Source: Betaproteobacteria bacterium | GTDB taxonomy: Bacteria > Pseudomonadota > Gammaproteobacteria > Burkholderiales > Rhodocyclaceae | DNA: 64,000 bases | NCBI GenBank assembly: GCA_012026885.1 | Contig: VEPL01000030.1 | Coordinates: 1-64,000 of the forward strand | Direction of reading: 5' to 3' | Shown: positions 38,202 through 48,552 of the stretch, in pieces | Numbering within the stretch: position 1 is the first letter of the stretch | Layout of the letters: each line of letters begins with the position of its first letter | Program-made: the position numbers and the translations under genes | Notes under the pieces: model-generated | What the model saw: only the letters and a program-made list of their open reading frames with translations | Told to the model about the DNA's origin: nothing | Database searches by the model: none

Positions 38202-38834
38202 TCAGGGCAATTGCGCGAGGTAGTTGCCGACCGCCTTCATGTCGTCGGGTGGCAGCTTGGCCTTGGCCTCGCGCGCGGCGGGGTCGCCGCCCTTTTGTTG
38301 CGCGGCCTGCCCGAGCGCATAGGCGACGTAATCGATGCGCTGGCCGGCCAGGCGCATCATCTTGTCGCTGCCGTGCGCCTTGTCACCGTGGCAGGACTTG
38401 CAATTCTTCTCGTAGACGACCTTGCCACGCAGCATCATGCCCTTGTCGACCGGAAAGGTCCGGGGCGGCAGGCTGGCGTAGAAGAGCACGGTCTGGATCT
38501 GCTCCTCGTCCTTCATCGCCTTGACGACGCCTTGCTTGAAGGGGTCCTTGCCGCCGACCAGGTACTTGCGTGTCTGGTCGAGCAGAAAAGCCGCGTCCTG
38601 GCCATTGAGGTTTGGCACCTGCGCCGTGCGCCCGATGCCATCTTCGCCATGACAGTTGTGGCAGAAGAACGAGACGCTGCGCCCGGCTTCGACCGCGGCC
38701 TTGAGCGCGGCCGGGTTGCCCTGGATCGACTTGAGGCGATCCTGCAGCGCCTTGCTGCGCTCCGCCGACGGAGCCTGGGCGAATGCCGCGCCGCAAGACA
38801 GCGCGACCAGAAGAACAGAGAGCAACAGGCGCAT
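38202..38834 (-). CDS. Diheme cytochrome c4-type protein (copy 1)
   Basis: A 210-residue periplasmic diheme cytochrome with a signal peptide (MRLLLSVLLVALSCGAAFAQ) and heme motifs CHNCH (58-62) and CKSCH (145-149). VPNLNGQDAAFLLDQTRKYLVGGKD and MRLAGQRIDYVAYALG are the paired c4 signatures. Cytochromes c4 carry electrons from the bc1 complex to terminal oxidases, including cbb3. It is one of two related genes in tandem and is more divergent than copy 2. The PilJ-type pseudogene follows it. Confidence 0.92.
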   Translation of the reverse strand: MRLLLSVLLVALSCGAAFAQAPSAERSKALQDRLKSIQGNPAALKAAVEAGRSVSFFCHNCHGEDGIGRTAQVPNLNGQDAAFLLDQTRKYLVGGKDPFKQGVVKAMKDEEQIQTVLFYASLPPRTFPVDKGMMLRGKVVYEKNCKSCHGDKAHGSDKMMRLAGQRIDYVAYALGQAAQQKGGDPAAREAKAKLPPDDMKAVGNYLAQLP

Positions 38835-38936
38835 GACATCTCCCGAAATGTTTAATTCGGATTATGCCGAGATGATTGCCGCTAGTCCATCGCCGGCCAT
38901 GGCATCCATGGCCGCCGATGCACGGGATTGCCAGGC

Positions 38937-39560
38937 TCAGGGCAACTGGGTCAGGTAGCTTGCCAAGGCGAGGATGTCGTCGTTCTTCAACGGCGCGGTG
39001 ACAGTGGACATCGGCTGGCTCTTGCGCACACCCTTCTGATCGCGGAAGTTGGTCAGTGTCGTCTGCAGATAGGTCGCACGCTGGCCGGCCAGGCGGGGAT
39101 AGGCGTCGGTTCCGCGGGCCTGCTCGCCGTGACAGCCCTGACACTGGCGGACGAAGAGATCGCGCCCTCTGGCGGCAAGGGCGGCATCGGCCTGGGATGC
39201 CGGCGATGCCGGGCGGCTGGCGTAGAAGGCGGCGAGTTGCTCTCGCTCTTCCTCCTTGAGGACCTTGATCAGGCCCTGCATGAACGGATCCTTGCGCTCT
39301 CCACTGCCAAACTTGCGAATCTGGTCGAGCAGGTAGGCAGGGTTCTGGCCGGCGAGGTTAGGGACCCCGGGCTGGCTGCTGACCCCTTCTTCGCCGTGGC
39401 AGTTGGCGCAGAAGGCGGCGTTCTTGCGGCCTGCTTCGGCCATGGCACGCTGGCCTGCCGGATCAGCTGCGCTGGTCTTGATACGCTCGGTTGCCCAGAC
39501 CGTTCCCGTCGCGAGCAGGCCGGCAACCAGAGCGCCTACCGCAACCATCGAAGCACGCAT
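38937..39560 (-). CDS. Diheme cytochrome c4-type protein (copy 2)
   Basis: A 207-residue periplasmic diheme cytochrome with a signal peptide (MRASMVAVGALVAGLLATGTVWA) and heme motifs CANCH (51-55) and CQGCH (140-144). The c4 signatures VPNLAGQNPAYLLDQIRKFGSGERKDP and YPRLAGQRATYLQTTLTNF are clear, and the C terminus ends YLTQLP. The ATG at 39560 is preferred to a TTG two codons upstream. It precedes copy 1 in the same direction with a 102-base gap, suggesting a tandem duplication. It is a likely donor to the cbb3 oxidase. Confidence 0.93.
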   Translation of the reverse strand: MRASMVAVGALVAGLLATGTVWATERIKTSAADPAGQRAMAEAGRKNAAFCANCHGEEGVSSQPGVPNLAGQNPAYLLDQIRKFGSGERKDPFMQGLIKVLKEEEREQLAAFYASRPASPASQADAALAARGRDLFVRQCQGCHGEQARGTDAYPRLAGQRATYLQTTLTNFRDQKGVRKSQPMSTVTAPLKNDDILALASYLTQLP

Positions 39561-39590
39561 GATCAACTATCCCGAATGAATACTCGATCA

Positions 39591-41036
39591 TCATATCGTG
39601 CCACCAACCGTAAGTCCATCGATGCGCAAGGTCGGCTGGCCGACGCCTACCGGCACGCTCTGGCCATCCTTGCCGCAGGTGCCGACGCCGGGGTCGAGGC
39701 GGAGGTCATTCCCGATCATCGAGACGCGGGTCAGCGCATCGGGGCCGTTGCCGATCAGCGTCGCCCCCTTGATCGGCCGCGTCACCTTGCCGTCCTCGAT
39801 AAGGTAGGCCTCGCTCATCGAAAAGACGAACTTGCCGCTGGTGATATCGACCTGGCCGCCACCGAAATTGGCGGCATAGATGCCCTTCTTCACCGAAGCG
39901 ATGATCTCCATGGGGTCCTGCGCGCCGGCCAGCATCATGGTGTTGGTCATGCGTGGCAGCGGCAGGTGCGCGAACGACTCACGGCGGCCGTTGCCGGTAA
40001 CCGGGACCCCCATCAGGCGGGCATTCAGGCTGTCCTGCATGTAGCCCTTGAGGATGCCGTCCTCGATCAGCACGTTGCGCTGCGTCGGGTTGCCCTCGTC
40101 GTCGATGTTGAGCGACCCGCGCCGGTCGGGAATGGTGCCGTCGTCGATCACCGTCACACCCCTGGCCGCCACGCGCTGGCCGAGGCGACCGCTGAAGGCG
40201 GAACTGCCCTTGCGGTTGAAATCGCCCTCGAGGCCGTGACCGACCGCCTCGTGCAGCAGGATGCCGGGCCAGCCGGCGCCAAGCACGACGGTCATCTGGC
40301 CGGCCGGGGCTGGCGCGGCATGCAGGTTGGTGACGGCCTGATGCACCGCTTCCTGGGCGTAGCGCCGGAGCACGGCATCGTCGAAAAATCCGAAATCGCT
40401 GCGTCCGCCGCCGCCGGCCGAGCCCTGCTCGCGCTTGCCGCCTTCCTCGACGATGACCGAGATGGAGCAGCGCACGAGCGGGCGGATATCGGCCGCCAGG
40501 CGCCCGTCGGAACCGGCGACGAGGATCACCTCGTATTCGCCGGCGAGCGATGCCATGACCTGGGCCACACGCGGGTCGGCGGCGCGGGCAAAGCCTTCGA
40601 GGCGCTCGAGCAGGCGAACCTTGGCGTCGGCCGGGAGCGAGGCGATCGGGTCGTGCGGCAGGTAGAGCGAGCCGGCTGCGGTCGACGGCGAAAGCACAGG
40701 CATTTTCCCGGCCTGGCCGGCAGCAGCGATGGCACGCACGGCGCCGGCCGCGTCGCCCAGAGCGCGCGCACTGATGTCATCGGAATAGGCAAAAGCGGTC
40801 TTCTCGCCCGAGATCGCCCGGACGCCGACCCCCTGGTCGATGTTGAAGCTGCCCGACTTGACGATGCCCTCGTCGAGGCTCCAGGCTTCCGAGCGCGAAT
40901 ACTGGAAGTAGAGGTCGGCGTAATCGACACGGTGCGACAGGATCTGGCTGAAAGTGCGCGAGAGGTCGGCCTCGCTCAGGGCGAAGGGTTGCAGTAGCAG
41001 GGATTCGGCTTGTGCCAGGGCGCTGTCGGGATTCAT
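39591..41036 (-). CDS. tldD: Metalloprotease TldD
   Basis: A 481-residue TldD/PmbA-family protease subunit. The zinc motif HEAVGHG (HExxxH) lies in [22 protein letters not shown], and further TldD landmarks are [21 protein letters not shown] and [17 protein letters not shown]. TldD acts with TldE (PmbA) in processing modified peptides and in degrading CcdA. The partner gene is not in the window. The ATG at 41036 is chosen; it is 10 bases after the stop of the upstream nitrilase gene, which fits a yhdP-nitrilase-tldD operon. Confidence 0.95.
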   Translation of the reverse strand: MNPDSALAQAESLLLQPFALSEADLSRTFSQILSHRVDYADLYFQYSRSEAWSLDEGIVKSGSFNIDQGVGVRAISGEKTAFAYSDDISARALGDAAGAVRAIAAAGQAGKMPVLSPSTAAGSLYLPHDPIASLPADAKVRLLERLEGFARAADPRVAQVMASLAGEYEVILVAGSDGRLAADIRPLVRCSISVIVEEGGKREQGSAGGGGRSDFGFFDDAVLRRYAQEAVHQAVTNLHAAPAPAGQMTVVLGAGWPGILLHEAVGHGLEGDFNRKGSSAFSGRLGQRVAARGVTVIDDGTIPDRRGSLNIDDEGNPTQRNVLIEDGILKGYMQDSLNARLMGVPVTGNGRRESFAHLPLPRMTNTMMLAGAQDPMEIIASVKKGIYAANFGGGQVDITSGKFVFSMSEAYLIEDGKVTRPIKGATLIGNGPDALTRVSMIGNDLRLDPGVGTCGKDGQSVPVGVGQPTLRIDGLTVGGTI

Positions 41037-41046
41037 CGGGTCTCCA

Positions 41047-41856
41047 TCAGAGTTTGCGGTGCGCGAGCGCCGGCAGGCGGGCGCGAACGTCGGCGATACG
41101 GGCGTGGTCGAGTTCGGCGACGACAACCCCGGGGCCTTTTGCCTTGCGGTCCAGGATTTCTCCCCAAGGGTCGATGATCATGCTGTTGCCGTGGGTCAGG
41201 CGCCCGTTTTCGTGCTGCCCGCCTTGTCCGACCGCAAGAACGTAACACTGGTTCTCGATGGCGCGCGCACGCAGCAGGATTTCCCAGTGGGCGCGCCCGG
41301 TCGTTTCGGTGAAGGCGGCCGGGACAATGATCAGGTCGACCGGGACGAGGGCGCGGTAGAGCTCGGGAAAACGCAGGTCGTAGCAGATCGACAAGGCGAC
41401 ACGGGCGAACGGCGTATCGACGGTGATCAACTGATTGCCAGCTTCGATGAAGGCGGACTCGTCGTAGGATTCGTCGCCCTGGGTGAAGCCGAAGAGGTGC
41501 ACCTTGTCGTAGCGCTCGACACACTTGCCGAACGGATCGAAGACTAGTGTGCTGTTGCGCATCTTGTCGGGGACTGTCGCGGTCAACGGCAGGGAACCGG
41601 CAAAAATCCAGATCCCGTGCTCGCGCGCGGTCGCCGCCAGCCACGACTGCACCGGCCCGCGGCCAGGCTCCTCGCGTGCCCGCACCCGGTCGGCGTCGGC
41701 CGCACCGATGATCGGAAAATACTCGGGGAGGACCACCAGTTCGGCACCCTGCCCGACCGCGTCGGCAATCAGGCGAGCAGCAGCCGCGAGGTTATCCTCG
41801 ACACGCGGCCCCGAAACCATCTGGATCGCCGCGATGCGGCAGTTGCGCTTGTTCAT
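41047..41856 (-). CDS. Carbon-nitrogen hydrolase (Nit1/deaminated glutathione amidase-like)
   Basis: A 269-residue nitrilase-superfamily enzyme with the Glu-Lys-Cys triad: the glutamate in [11 protein letters not shown], the lysine in [10 protein letters not shown] and the cysteine in [17 protein letters not shown]. The FPELYR sequence and the position beside tldD and yhdP fit Nit1-type amidases, which hydrolyse deaminated glutathione as a repair step. The substrate is inferred from the family. It overlaps the stop of yhdP by four bases (ATGA). Confidence 0.9.
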   Translation of the reverse strand: MNKRNCRIAAIQMVSGPRVEDNLAAAARLIADAVGQGAELVVLPEYFPIIGAADADRVRAREEPGRGPVQSWLAATAREHGIWIFAGSLPLTATVPDKMRNSTLVFDPFGKCVERYDKVHLFGFTQGDESYDESAFIEAGNQLITVDTPFARVALSICYDLRFPELYRALVPVDLIIVPAAFTETTGRAHWEILLRARAIENQCYVLAVGQGGQHENGRLTHGNSMIIDPWGEILDRKAKGPGVVVAELDHARIADVRARLPALAHRKL

Positions 41857-44800
41857 TTTTTCTCCTGCACGGCCGGATCGACGATCACAGCTTCCTTGTT
41901 GACCACGGGATCGTTCCAGGTCCCGGTGACATGGTAGCGATAGCTGAACAGGCGGTTCAACGGATTCTGCCCGACGGCGCTGGCCAGCAGGGTCGCTGCA
42001 CCGGCGACCGGATTGATCGCCGCGACGCCGATCGCCGCAACGGTACCGAGCTCCGGGCGCACCACGACTCTGAGGTCCTGGGTTTCCGCACTCAGGTCCG
42101 TGCTGCCGGCGATCTCGATCTGTGCCGCCGGGCCGCGGATGGCAAGCGGTTCGGCAGTGCGCATGACTCCCTTGGCGACAACCATCTTGCCCTCGATGGC
42201 ATCGAATGCCAGGCCCTCGCTGAAGATATCGCGGAAATCGAGGGTAAGCCGGCGCGGCAGCGACTGCAGCGATATCAGGCCGAGCAGCTTGCCGACCCCG
42301 GGCTGCAGCTTGTTGAACTGCCCCTTGCGCGCCAGCACCGCAAGGCTGCCGCTCAGGGAAGGATAATCGATCCCGGTCGGCGGGCCGTTCCAGACCAGGT
42401 CGCCGGTCAGCGTTGCCGAGCCGCTGCGAACCGCATCGACATAGCCGAGACGGTCGAGCAGGCGGCCGACATCATCGGCGGCGAGCTCGAAATCGAGCCG
42501 TGTCTGGTGGCTGCCGGTATTCCGCCAGACCCCCTTGCCCTTCAACTCGCCATCGGGATTGCGGATGGTCAGAGCATCGAGGTTCCATGCGCCCTGCGTG
42601 TTGCGGGCGGTGACCTGCAGGTTGCCCAGCGCCTTCTCGCCGATGCGCAGGTCGTCGACCGCCAGCTCCATGGCCGGCAGCGCATTGAGCACCGTCGTAT
42701 CGGCCTTGCCCGCATCGGCCGATGGCAGCAGATAGAGGCGCTTCAGGCGGCCGCGGAGCAATCCGTCGCCGGCCTCCCGCCAGTAGAGGTCACCGGCCGC
42801 CTCGCTCATGTCGAGGGCAACCTGCCAGCCCTGGTCGCGTGGCCGCACCGCCACGTCGACAGTGTGGAAATCGCGACCGAAGAGCCGCAGGCGATCGGCG
42901 CGCACGGTGACCGCATCGAGATCGCTGCCGGCCGTGGCACCGCCGCCATTGCCCGTCCGCGCCAGATAGCGGCGCCAGGCGTCCCCGTCCAGCTGGGCGC
43001 TGCCGATGCGGATCGCCAGGCCGCGTTCGGGCAGGTTGGTATTTGCACTGCCGACCGCGAAGACGCCCCGCTCGAGGGCGCCGTTGCGGCGGACCAGCAG
43101 GCCGCGGCCGATGTCGCCGAGCTGGATGCGGTACTGCTCGCGCGTCGCGTCCGGCTGGCTGCGCTCGATGCGCAGCGGCAGCGGCGCGGCGGCGTTCTTG
43201 TTGAGGGGATCGGGCAGTGGCGAGACCACGCCGACGAGGTCGGACTCGACGACCACATCGGCATTCCGCTTGCGTATGCCAACCTCGGCCTTCCAGTTCG
43301 CCCCGCCGCTCAACTGGTCGAGCAAGGGCCAGCCGAAATGGCGTGCGACCTCGGCGATCTGGGCACTACCCGCCGCGCTGACCGCGACCCGGTCGGGCGC
43401 CGTACGCACCTGCACCTTGAGCGGCCCGCCGAAGGCACGCCCGGCCAGGTCGCGCGCCGCGACGCCGTTCTCTGTCACCTGCAGACGGCCGCTCACGTCG
43501 GTGATGGCCGGCAATCCGTCGACCACGTCGATGCGATTGCCCTGCATCGCGAAATCACCGCGCACCCGCGTCGCGGAGACGCGCCGCAGGGGCATGTCGA
43601 GGGCTAGCGACAGGCGGCCGTTGCCCGCTGCCTTCATGTCCCGGGTGAAGTGATCGATCGTTTCGCCGACCGGGCTGACATCCACGAACCGGAGGAAATC
43701 GGCGGTTGCACCCGCTGCTTCGCCACGGATCAGCAACATCTCCTCCGCCGCCGCGAAATCCGGTATTTCGGCGACGACCTTGCCCAGGCGAACGCCGAAA
43801 ATGCTGCCCTTATCGGCCGCCACCCGCATCCCCGCGCCGAAGTGGAGGTCGGCATCGATGTCGTCGATCAGCGGCCAGCCTTCCGCGTAATCGAGGCGGA
43901 CCCCGGTAGCTCGCGCGGTCACCGAGAACGTGCCCGTCCCCGGCTCGGCGAAGGGGAACTCCCGGAGATCCCCCTTCAGCACCAGACGGGCATCGCTCGC
44001 CTTGCCGGCGACGATGGCCCGCCGAAGCCACGCCGGCACATCGGCGCTGATCACCCGCGGCATGTAGCGCCACACCGCCGTACCGTCGGCGCGGTCGAGC
44101 GTGGCGGCAAGATCGATCGATCCCGGACCGCCGCCCGAAAACCGATAGCTGCCGCTCGCCGTGCCCGCCGCGTGCGGCCCTGCGAACTGCAGGCGCTCGA
44201 GGCGGACGTCGATCGCCCCGTCACCCGCTTTCCAGCCAACCTTCGCCGCCAGACGCTCGAGGTCGATATCCGGCTCGGCGAAGACGGCGGGGAGCGAGAG
44301 CCGGGCCGCCCCGGTCGCCAGGTTGAGGACGCCGCCGCGTTCGTTCGCGTCGACGTTGCCGGTCATGCCGCGGGCGCCCGGAAAATAACCTCCGGGAGCA
44401 ATACCCAGGCCGGCGAAGGCGGCCTTCAACGACCATGCCTCGAGTTCGCCGGCGACCGTACGCCAGGTCAGGCGCGGCTCGCTGACCTGCCCCTGCGGCC
44501 GGTGGCGCTCGAGCAGCTCGCGGCTGCGCGCATCGAGCGGCAAATGCGCGGCGAGGTCGGCGATGACCCCAAGGTCGAGGAAGCTGGCCGAAGCGCTGCC
44601 ACCCACGCGACCATCTGCGCCATTCTCCTTCCATTCGGCGGAAAAATCGGTCGGTGCGACACGGATGCCGCCATGCGTCTGCAACTCGATACTGCGTCCG
44701 GCCACGGCCCAGTCATCGCCCTTGCGGCGCCCCTCGAGACGCCCGCGCAGGCTGGCCAGATCCAGCGCCGGCAGGGCACGCCCGAGGCGCAGGCTGACCT

Positions 44801-45695
44801 CCTCCAGCGCCAGGTCGGCGACGAGCCCCCCCTTTCCATCGGCAAGGTCGCCCCACAGGCGCAGGGCACCCCGGCCGCGCGGCAGGTCGAGGGGATAGTC
44901 CAGCCACGTCCGCCAGCCGGCGAGGTCGGCATAGTCGAGCTGTACGAAGATCCGGCCTGAAACCTCGTCCAGCGCCTCGCCGATGTCGCCGGTGACCTCG
45001 CCACGCACATCGATGCGGGCCGCGAGGTCGGCCGGCGGCGCCGCCGAGAAACCGAAGCGATGCTGGCTGCCATGGTTGTCGAGTCCGAACTGCAGGTCCT
45101 CGAGGACCAGCGGCGGAGCGCCGCGCAGGCGGTCTTCCCAGACGATCATCGCATCGCGGATGCGGATGCGACGCTGGGCGAGCACCCAGTCGGCCAGCGC
45201 CGGATCGCTCTCACCCTCGGCATCCATGCCGGCCACCGTGATCCGCCCGTTCGCCTCCCGGCGGACGTGCAGCACCGGCCGCTCGACGGCGAGCAATGCC
45301 AGCATGGGCCGGCGATGCCACAACGAACGCCACGAAATGACGATTTCAACGCGGCTGAGGCTGAAGGCCGCAACGCCTTGGCGATCGAGCACGGCGACAT
45401 CGTCGAGGACGAGGTCGGGATTCATCCCTTCCCAGCGGGCGGCAACACGGCCGATGCGGACCGGCTGGCCGACCGCCCGGCTGACGGCAGCCTCGATCTG
45501 CGGCTGCCAGTCGGCGACGCGCGGCAGGACGACATGGCGGAGCGCGAGGACGACGGCCGCGGCAGCCAGCCACACCGCAATTGCCGTCCACACCAGGAGG
45601 CGCACGGTGCGATAGAGCGGTAAGGAGCCGGCCCCGGCGAAGAAGCCCCCGCGGCGCCCGGCGTCCGCTGCCGGCGGCATCGCCGGTTCACTCAC
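41853..45695 (-). CDS. yhdP: YhdP family AsmA-like envelope protein
   Basis: A 1280-residue protein with one N-terminal membrane span (about residues 30-55, LVWTAIAVWLAAAAVVLAL) and a very long periplasmic region of beta strands ending in an AsmA-like C-terminal domain (GNLQV..GELKGKGVWRN..LSAETQDLRVVVRPELG). YhdP is one of the AsmA-like bridge proteins thought to move phospholipid from inner to outer membrane. The length matches the family. It heads the yhdP-nitrilase-tldD run and is divergent from glnE. Confidence 0.93.
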   Translation of the reverse strand: MSEPAMPPAADAGRRGGFFAGAGSLPLYRTVRLLVWTAIAVWLAAAAVVLALRHVVLPRVADWQPQIEAAVSRAVGQPVRIGRVAARWEGMNPDLVLDDVAVLDRQGVAAFSLSRVEIVISWRSLWHRRPMLALLAVERPVLHVRREANGRITVAGMDAEGESDPALADWVLAQRRIRIRDAMIVWEDRLRGAPPLVLEDLQFGLDNHGSQHRFGFSAAPPADLAARIDVRGEVTGDIGEALDEVSGRIFVQLDYADLAGWRTWLDYPLDLPRGRGALRLWGDLADGKGGLVADLALEEVSLRLGRALPALDLASLRGRLEGRRKGDDWAVAGRSIELQTHGGIRVAPTDFSAEWKENGADGRVGGSASASFLDLGVIADLAAHLPLDARSRELLERHRPQGQVSEPRLTWRTVAGELEAWSLKAAFAGLGIAPGGYFPGARGMTGNVDANERGGVLNLATGAARLSLPAVFAEPDIDLERLAAKVGWKAGDGAIDVRLERLQFAGPHAAGTASGSYRFSGGGPGSIDLAATLDRADGTAVWRYMPRVISADVPAWLRRAIVAGKASDARLVLKGDLREFPFAEPGTGTFSVTARATGVRLDYAEGWPLIDDIDADLHFGAGMRVAADKGSIFGVRLGKVVAEIPDFAAAEEMLLIRGEAAGATADFLRFVDVSPVGETIDHFTRDMKAAGNGRLSLALDMPLRRVSATRVRGDFAMQGNRIDVVDGLPAITDVSGRLQVTENGVAARDLAGRAFGGPLKVQVRTAPDRVAVSAAGSAQIAEVARHFGWPLLDQLSGGANWKAEVGIRKRNADVVVESDLVGVVSPLPDPLNKNAAAPLPLRIERSQPDATREQYRIQLGDIGRGLLVRRNGALERGVFAVGSANTNLPERGLAIRIGSAQLDGDAWRRYLARTGNGGGATAGSDLDAVTVRADRLRLFGRDFHTVDVAVRPRDQGWQVALDMSEAAGDLYWREAGDGLLRGRLKRLYLLPSADAGKADTTVLNALPAMELAVDDLRIGEKALGNLQVTARNTQGAWNLDALTIRNPDGELKGKGVWRNTGSHQTRLDFELAADDVGRLLDRLGYVDAVRSGSATLTGDLVWNGPPTGIDYPSLSGSLAVLARKGQFNKLQPGVGKLLGLISLQSLPRRLTLDFRDIFSEGLAFDAIEGKMVVAKGVMRTAEPLAIRGPAAQIEIAGSTDLSAETQDLRVVVRPELGTVAAIGVAAINPVAGAATLLASAVGQNPLNRLFSYRYHVTGTWNDPVVNKEAVIVDPAVQEKK

Positions 45696-45794
45696 GGCTG
45701 CACGCGCTTTGCCAGAGGGATGGGTAGGTCACTACAATCGGCTTCTCGTCAAAACGCCATTCTACCTGCTCGGCCCGCCAGCCGACCCGCCGCC

Positions 45795-48506
45795 ATGGAA
45801 ACCCTGTCCGAACCGCGCTGGCAAGAAGCGCTCGCGCTCAGCCGCTACCTGTCCAACCTGCTCGCCGCGCAACCGGCGCTTGTTCCGGTTCTTGCCGCCA
45901 CCTGGCACGAACCGCTGGCCGCCGCGGCACTGCACGAGGCCCTCGACCCGCCGCCAGCCGACGATGAAACGCTCAAGCGCAGCCTGCGCCGGGTGCGCCA
46001 GCGGGCGATGGCGCACATCGCGCTGCGCGATTTGTGCGGCCTCGCCTCGCTGGCGGAAGTGGTCGAAAGCATGACCCTGCTCGCCGACCTGACCACCAAT
46101 TTCGCCCTCGACCATCATCACCGGCAGCTCGCTGCCCAGTTCGGCGAACCGCTCGACCGCGAGGGCCGTCCGACGCGGCTGATGATCGTCGGCATGGGCA
46201 AGCTCGGCGGGCGCGAACTGAATGTTTCATCGGACGTCGATTACATCTTCATCTACCCCGAGGAAGGCGACACCGCCGGCCCGAAATCGATCGAGAATTT
46301 CGACTTTTTCACCCGCCTCGGCAAGCGCGTGATCCAGGCGCTGGGCGACATCACCGCCGACGGCCAGGTCTTCCGGGTCGACATGCGCCTGCGCCCGAAT
46401 GGCGACTCCGGGCCGCTGGTCTGCTCGCTCGATGCGCTCGAGAACTACTTCATCACCCAGGGACGCGAGTGGGAGCGCTACGCCTGGATCAAGGCGCGCG
46501 TCATGAACTCCGGCGCCAACGCCGACGGCCCCGCCATGGCAGGCTGGATCGACGCACTGCAAAAAGTCTCCCGCCCCTTCGTCTTCCGCAAGTACCTCGA
46601 CTTCGGCGCCATCAATGCGATGCGCGACCTGCACGCGCAGATCCGTCGCGAAGTCGCGCGCAAGGACATGGTCGACCACATCAAGCTCGGCCCGGGAGGC
46701 ATCCGGGAAATCGAGTTCATCGCCCAGGTCTTCCAGCTGATCCGCGGCGGCCGCGACACCGCCCTGCAGGTGCGCCCGACGCTCGTAGTCCTGAAACTGC
46801 TGGCCGGGCGCCGGTTGATTCCGGAAGCGACCGAGAGCGAACTCGCCGAAGCTTATACATTCCTGCGTCGCCTCGAGCACCGCCTGCAATACGTCGAGGA
46901 CAAGCAGACCCACATGCTGCCCGCCGATGACGGCGACCGCAGCCGCATTGCGACCAGCCTCGGCTTCGCCGGCTGGGATGCACTGCTGGCGCAACTCGAC
47001 GACCACCGCGAGCGGGTCAGCCGGCATTTCGAGGCGGTTTTCTCCGACCCCGAAGCCGGGGAGCATCCCCTGACCGGCCTCTGGATGGGACAAGTCGACG
47101 AGGACGACGGGATCGAGGCCTTGGGCAACCTGGGTTTCCGCCGCCCGCACGAGGCCCTCGCCCAGCTCGCCGCCATGCGTGCCTCGAGCCGATACCAGCA
47201 GTTGCCCGCCCCCAACCGCGCCCGCCTCGATGCCATCGGTCCGCGCTTCATCGAGGTCTCCGGTAGCACCGCCGACCCCGACATGACTTTCGCGCGCGGC
47301 CTCAATTTCGTCGACGGCGTTGCCCGCCGCGGTTCCTACCTCGCGCTACTCCAGCAATACCCGCTCGCCCTGAAGCGCGTTGCCGACATGGTTTGCGCCT
47401 CCAGCTGGGCCGCGGAGTACCTCGCCCGCCACCCGCTGCTGCTCGACGAGTTGCTCGACCCCCGACTCTACGAAATCGCCACCGACTGGCCCGGCTTCCG
47501 CCAGTCGCTCCGCCACAACCTGGCGACCCATGCCGACGACACCGAGCGGGAAATGGACATCCTGCGCGAAATGCACCACGCCCAGGTGTTCCGTCTGCTG
47601 GCACAGGACCTTGCCGGCCTGCAGACGATCGAGAGCCTTTCCGACCACCTCACCGAGCTGGCCGACACGATCGTCCAGGAAACCTTGCCGCTGGTGTGGA
47701 GCAAGATCCGGAACCGCCATTGCGACGTTCCGAAATTCGCCGTCATCGGCTACGGCAAGCTCGGCGGCAAGGAGCTCGGCTATGCCTCCGACCTCGACCT
47801 CGTCTATCTTTACGACGATGAAGATCCGGATGCACCCGAGAATTACACGCGCCTCGCCCAGCGCCTCAACACATGGCTGTCGAGCCAGACGCCGGCCGGC
47901 ATATTGTTCGAGACCGATCTGCGCCTGCGCCCGAACGGCGATGCCGGTCTCCTCGCAGTCACTGTCGCCTCATTCCGCGACTATCAGCTCAACCACGCCT
48001 GGACCTGGGAACACCAGGCGCTGACGCGCGCGCGCTGGTGTGCCGGCGACGCCGAGGTCGGACGCCGCTTTGAGGAGATTCGCATCGAGATCCTGCGTCA
48101 GCCGCGCGACCTCGCCAAGTTACGCACGGAAGTCATGGAGATGCGCCATAAGATGTACGACGCCCATGCCTCGCGAAGCGACACCGAGTTCGGATTGAAG
48201 CACGACCGTGGCGGCATCATCGATGTCGAGTTCATCGTGCAATACCTGGTACTCGGCCATGCGTGCCGCCATCCCGAACTGACCGGCAACCTCGGCAACA
48301 TCGCGCTCCTGCGTATCGCCGGGGAACTCGGCCTGATCGATCCGAGGCAGGCCAGGGCGGCGGGCGATGCCTATCGTGAATACCGGCGCCTGCAACACGC
48401 GCGACGCCTTTCGGCGACGCCGAAGGCGCCGGTTCCGCGGGACCAGGTAGAACAGCACATCGCCGCGGTCGACGCGCTACGCGTAGCGGTTTTCAGCGGC
48501 GACTGA
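45795..48506 (+). CDS. glnE: Bifunctional glutamine synthetase adenylyltransferase/deadenylase GlnE
   Basis: A 903-residue enzyme that adenylylates and deadenylylates glutamine synthetase under PII control. It has two nucleotidyltransferase halves: GMGKLGGRELNVSSDVDYIF from about residue 133 and GYGKLGGKELGYASDLDLVY from about residue 652, each with the metal-binding SDxD. The halves flank central helical and GlnE-specific regions. The ATG at 45795 (METLSEPRW) is preferred because the longer upstream frame overlaps the yhdP promoter side. It is a single gene. Confidence 0.96.
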   Translation: METLSEPRWQEALALSRYLSNLLAAQPALVPVLAATWHEPLAAAALHEALDPPPADDETLKRSLRRVRQRAMAHIALRDLCGLASLAEVVESMTLLADLTTNFALDHHHRQLAAQFGEPLDREGRPTRLMIVGMGKLGGRELNVSSDVDYIFIYPEEGDTAGPKSIENFDFFTRLGKRVIQALGDITADGQVFRVDMRLRPNGDSGPLVCSLDALENYFITQGREWERYAWIKARVMNSGANADGPAMAGWIDALQKVSRPFVFRKYLDFGAINAMRDLHAQIRREVARKDMVDHIKLGPGGIREIEFIAQVFQLIRGGRDTALQVRPTLVVLKLLAGRRLIPEATESELAEAYTFLRRLEHRLQYVEDKQTHMLPADDGDRSRIATSLGFAGWDALLAQLDDHRERVSRHFEAVFSDPEAGEHPLTGLWMGQVDEDDGIEALGNLGFRRPHEALAQLAAMRASSRYQQLPAPNRARLDAIGPRFIEVSGSTADPDMTFARGLNFVDGVARRGSYLALLQQYPLALKRVADMVCASSWAAEYLARHPLLLDELLDPRLYEIATDWPGFRQSLRHNLATHADDTEREMDILREMHHAQVFRLLAQDLAGLQTIESLSDHLTELADTIVQETLPLVWSKIRNRHCDVPKFAVIGYGKLGGKELGYASDLDLVYLYDDEDPDAPENYTRLAQRLNTWLSSQTPAGILFETDLRLRPNGDAGLLAVTVASFRDYQLNHAWTWEHQALTRARWCAGDAEVGRRFEEIRIEILRQPRDLAKLRTEVMEMRHKMYDAHASRSDTEFGLKHDRGGIIDVEFIVQYLVLGHACRHPELTGNLGNIALLRIAGELGLIDPRQARAAGDAYREYRRLQHARRLSATPKAPVPRDQVEQHIAAVDALRVAVFSGD

Positions 48507-48522
48507 CACCAACTCGCACCGC

Positions 48523-48552
48523 GAACAAACCGGCCTGCAACCTACCAGGCCG
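48523..48552 (-). terminator. Terminator of the small ORF downstream of glnE
   Basis: CGGCCTG/CAGGCCG (48531-48537 with 48546-48552) forms a 7-bp stem whose loop contains the TAG stop of the minus-strand ORF. On the minus strand it is followed by GTTTGTT. Its direction supports the minus-strand ORF at 48542-48745 over the plus-strand one. Confidence 0.6.

Noticed and set aside
38928-40997. Long plus-strand open frame (689 codons) across tldD and cytochrome c4 copy 2
   Set aside because: Antisense shadow of recognised genes with intact motifs; shows no domain or start signal of its own.
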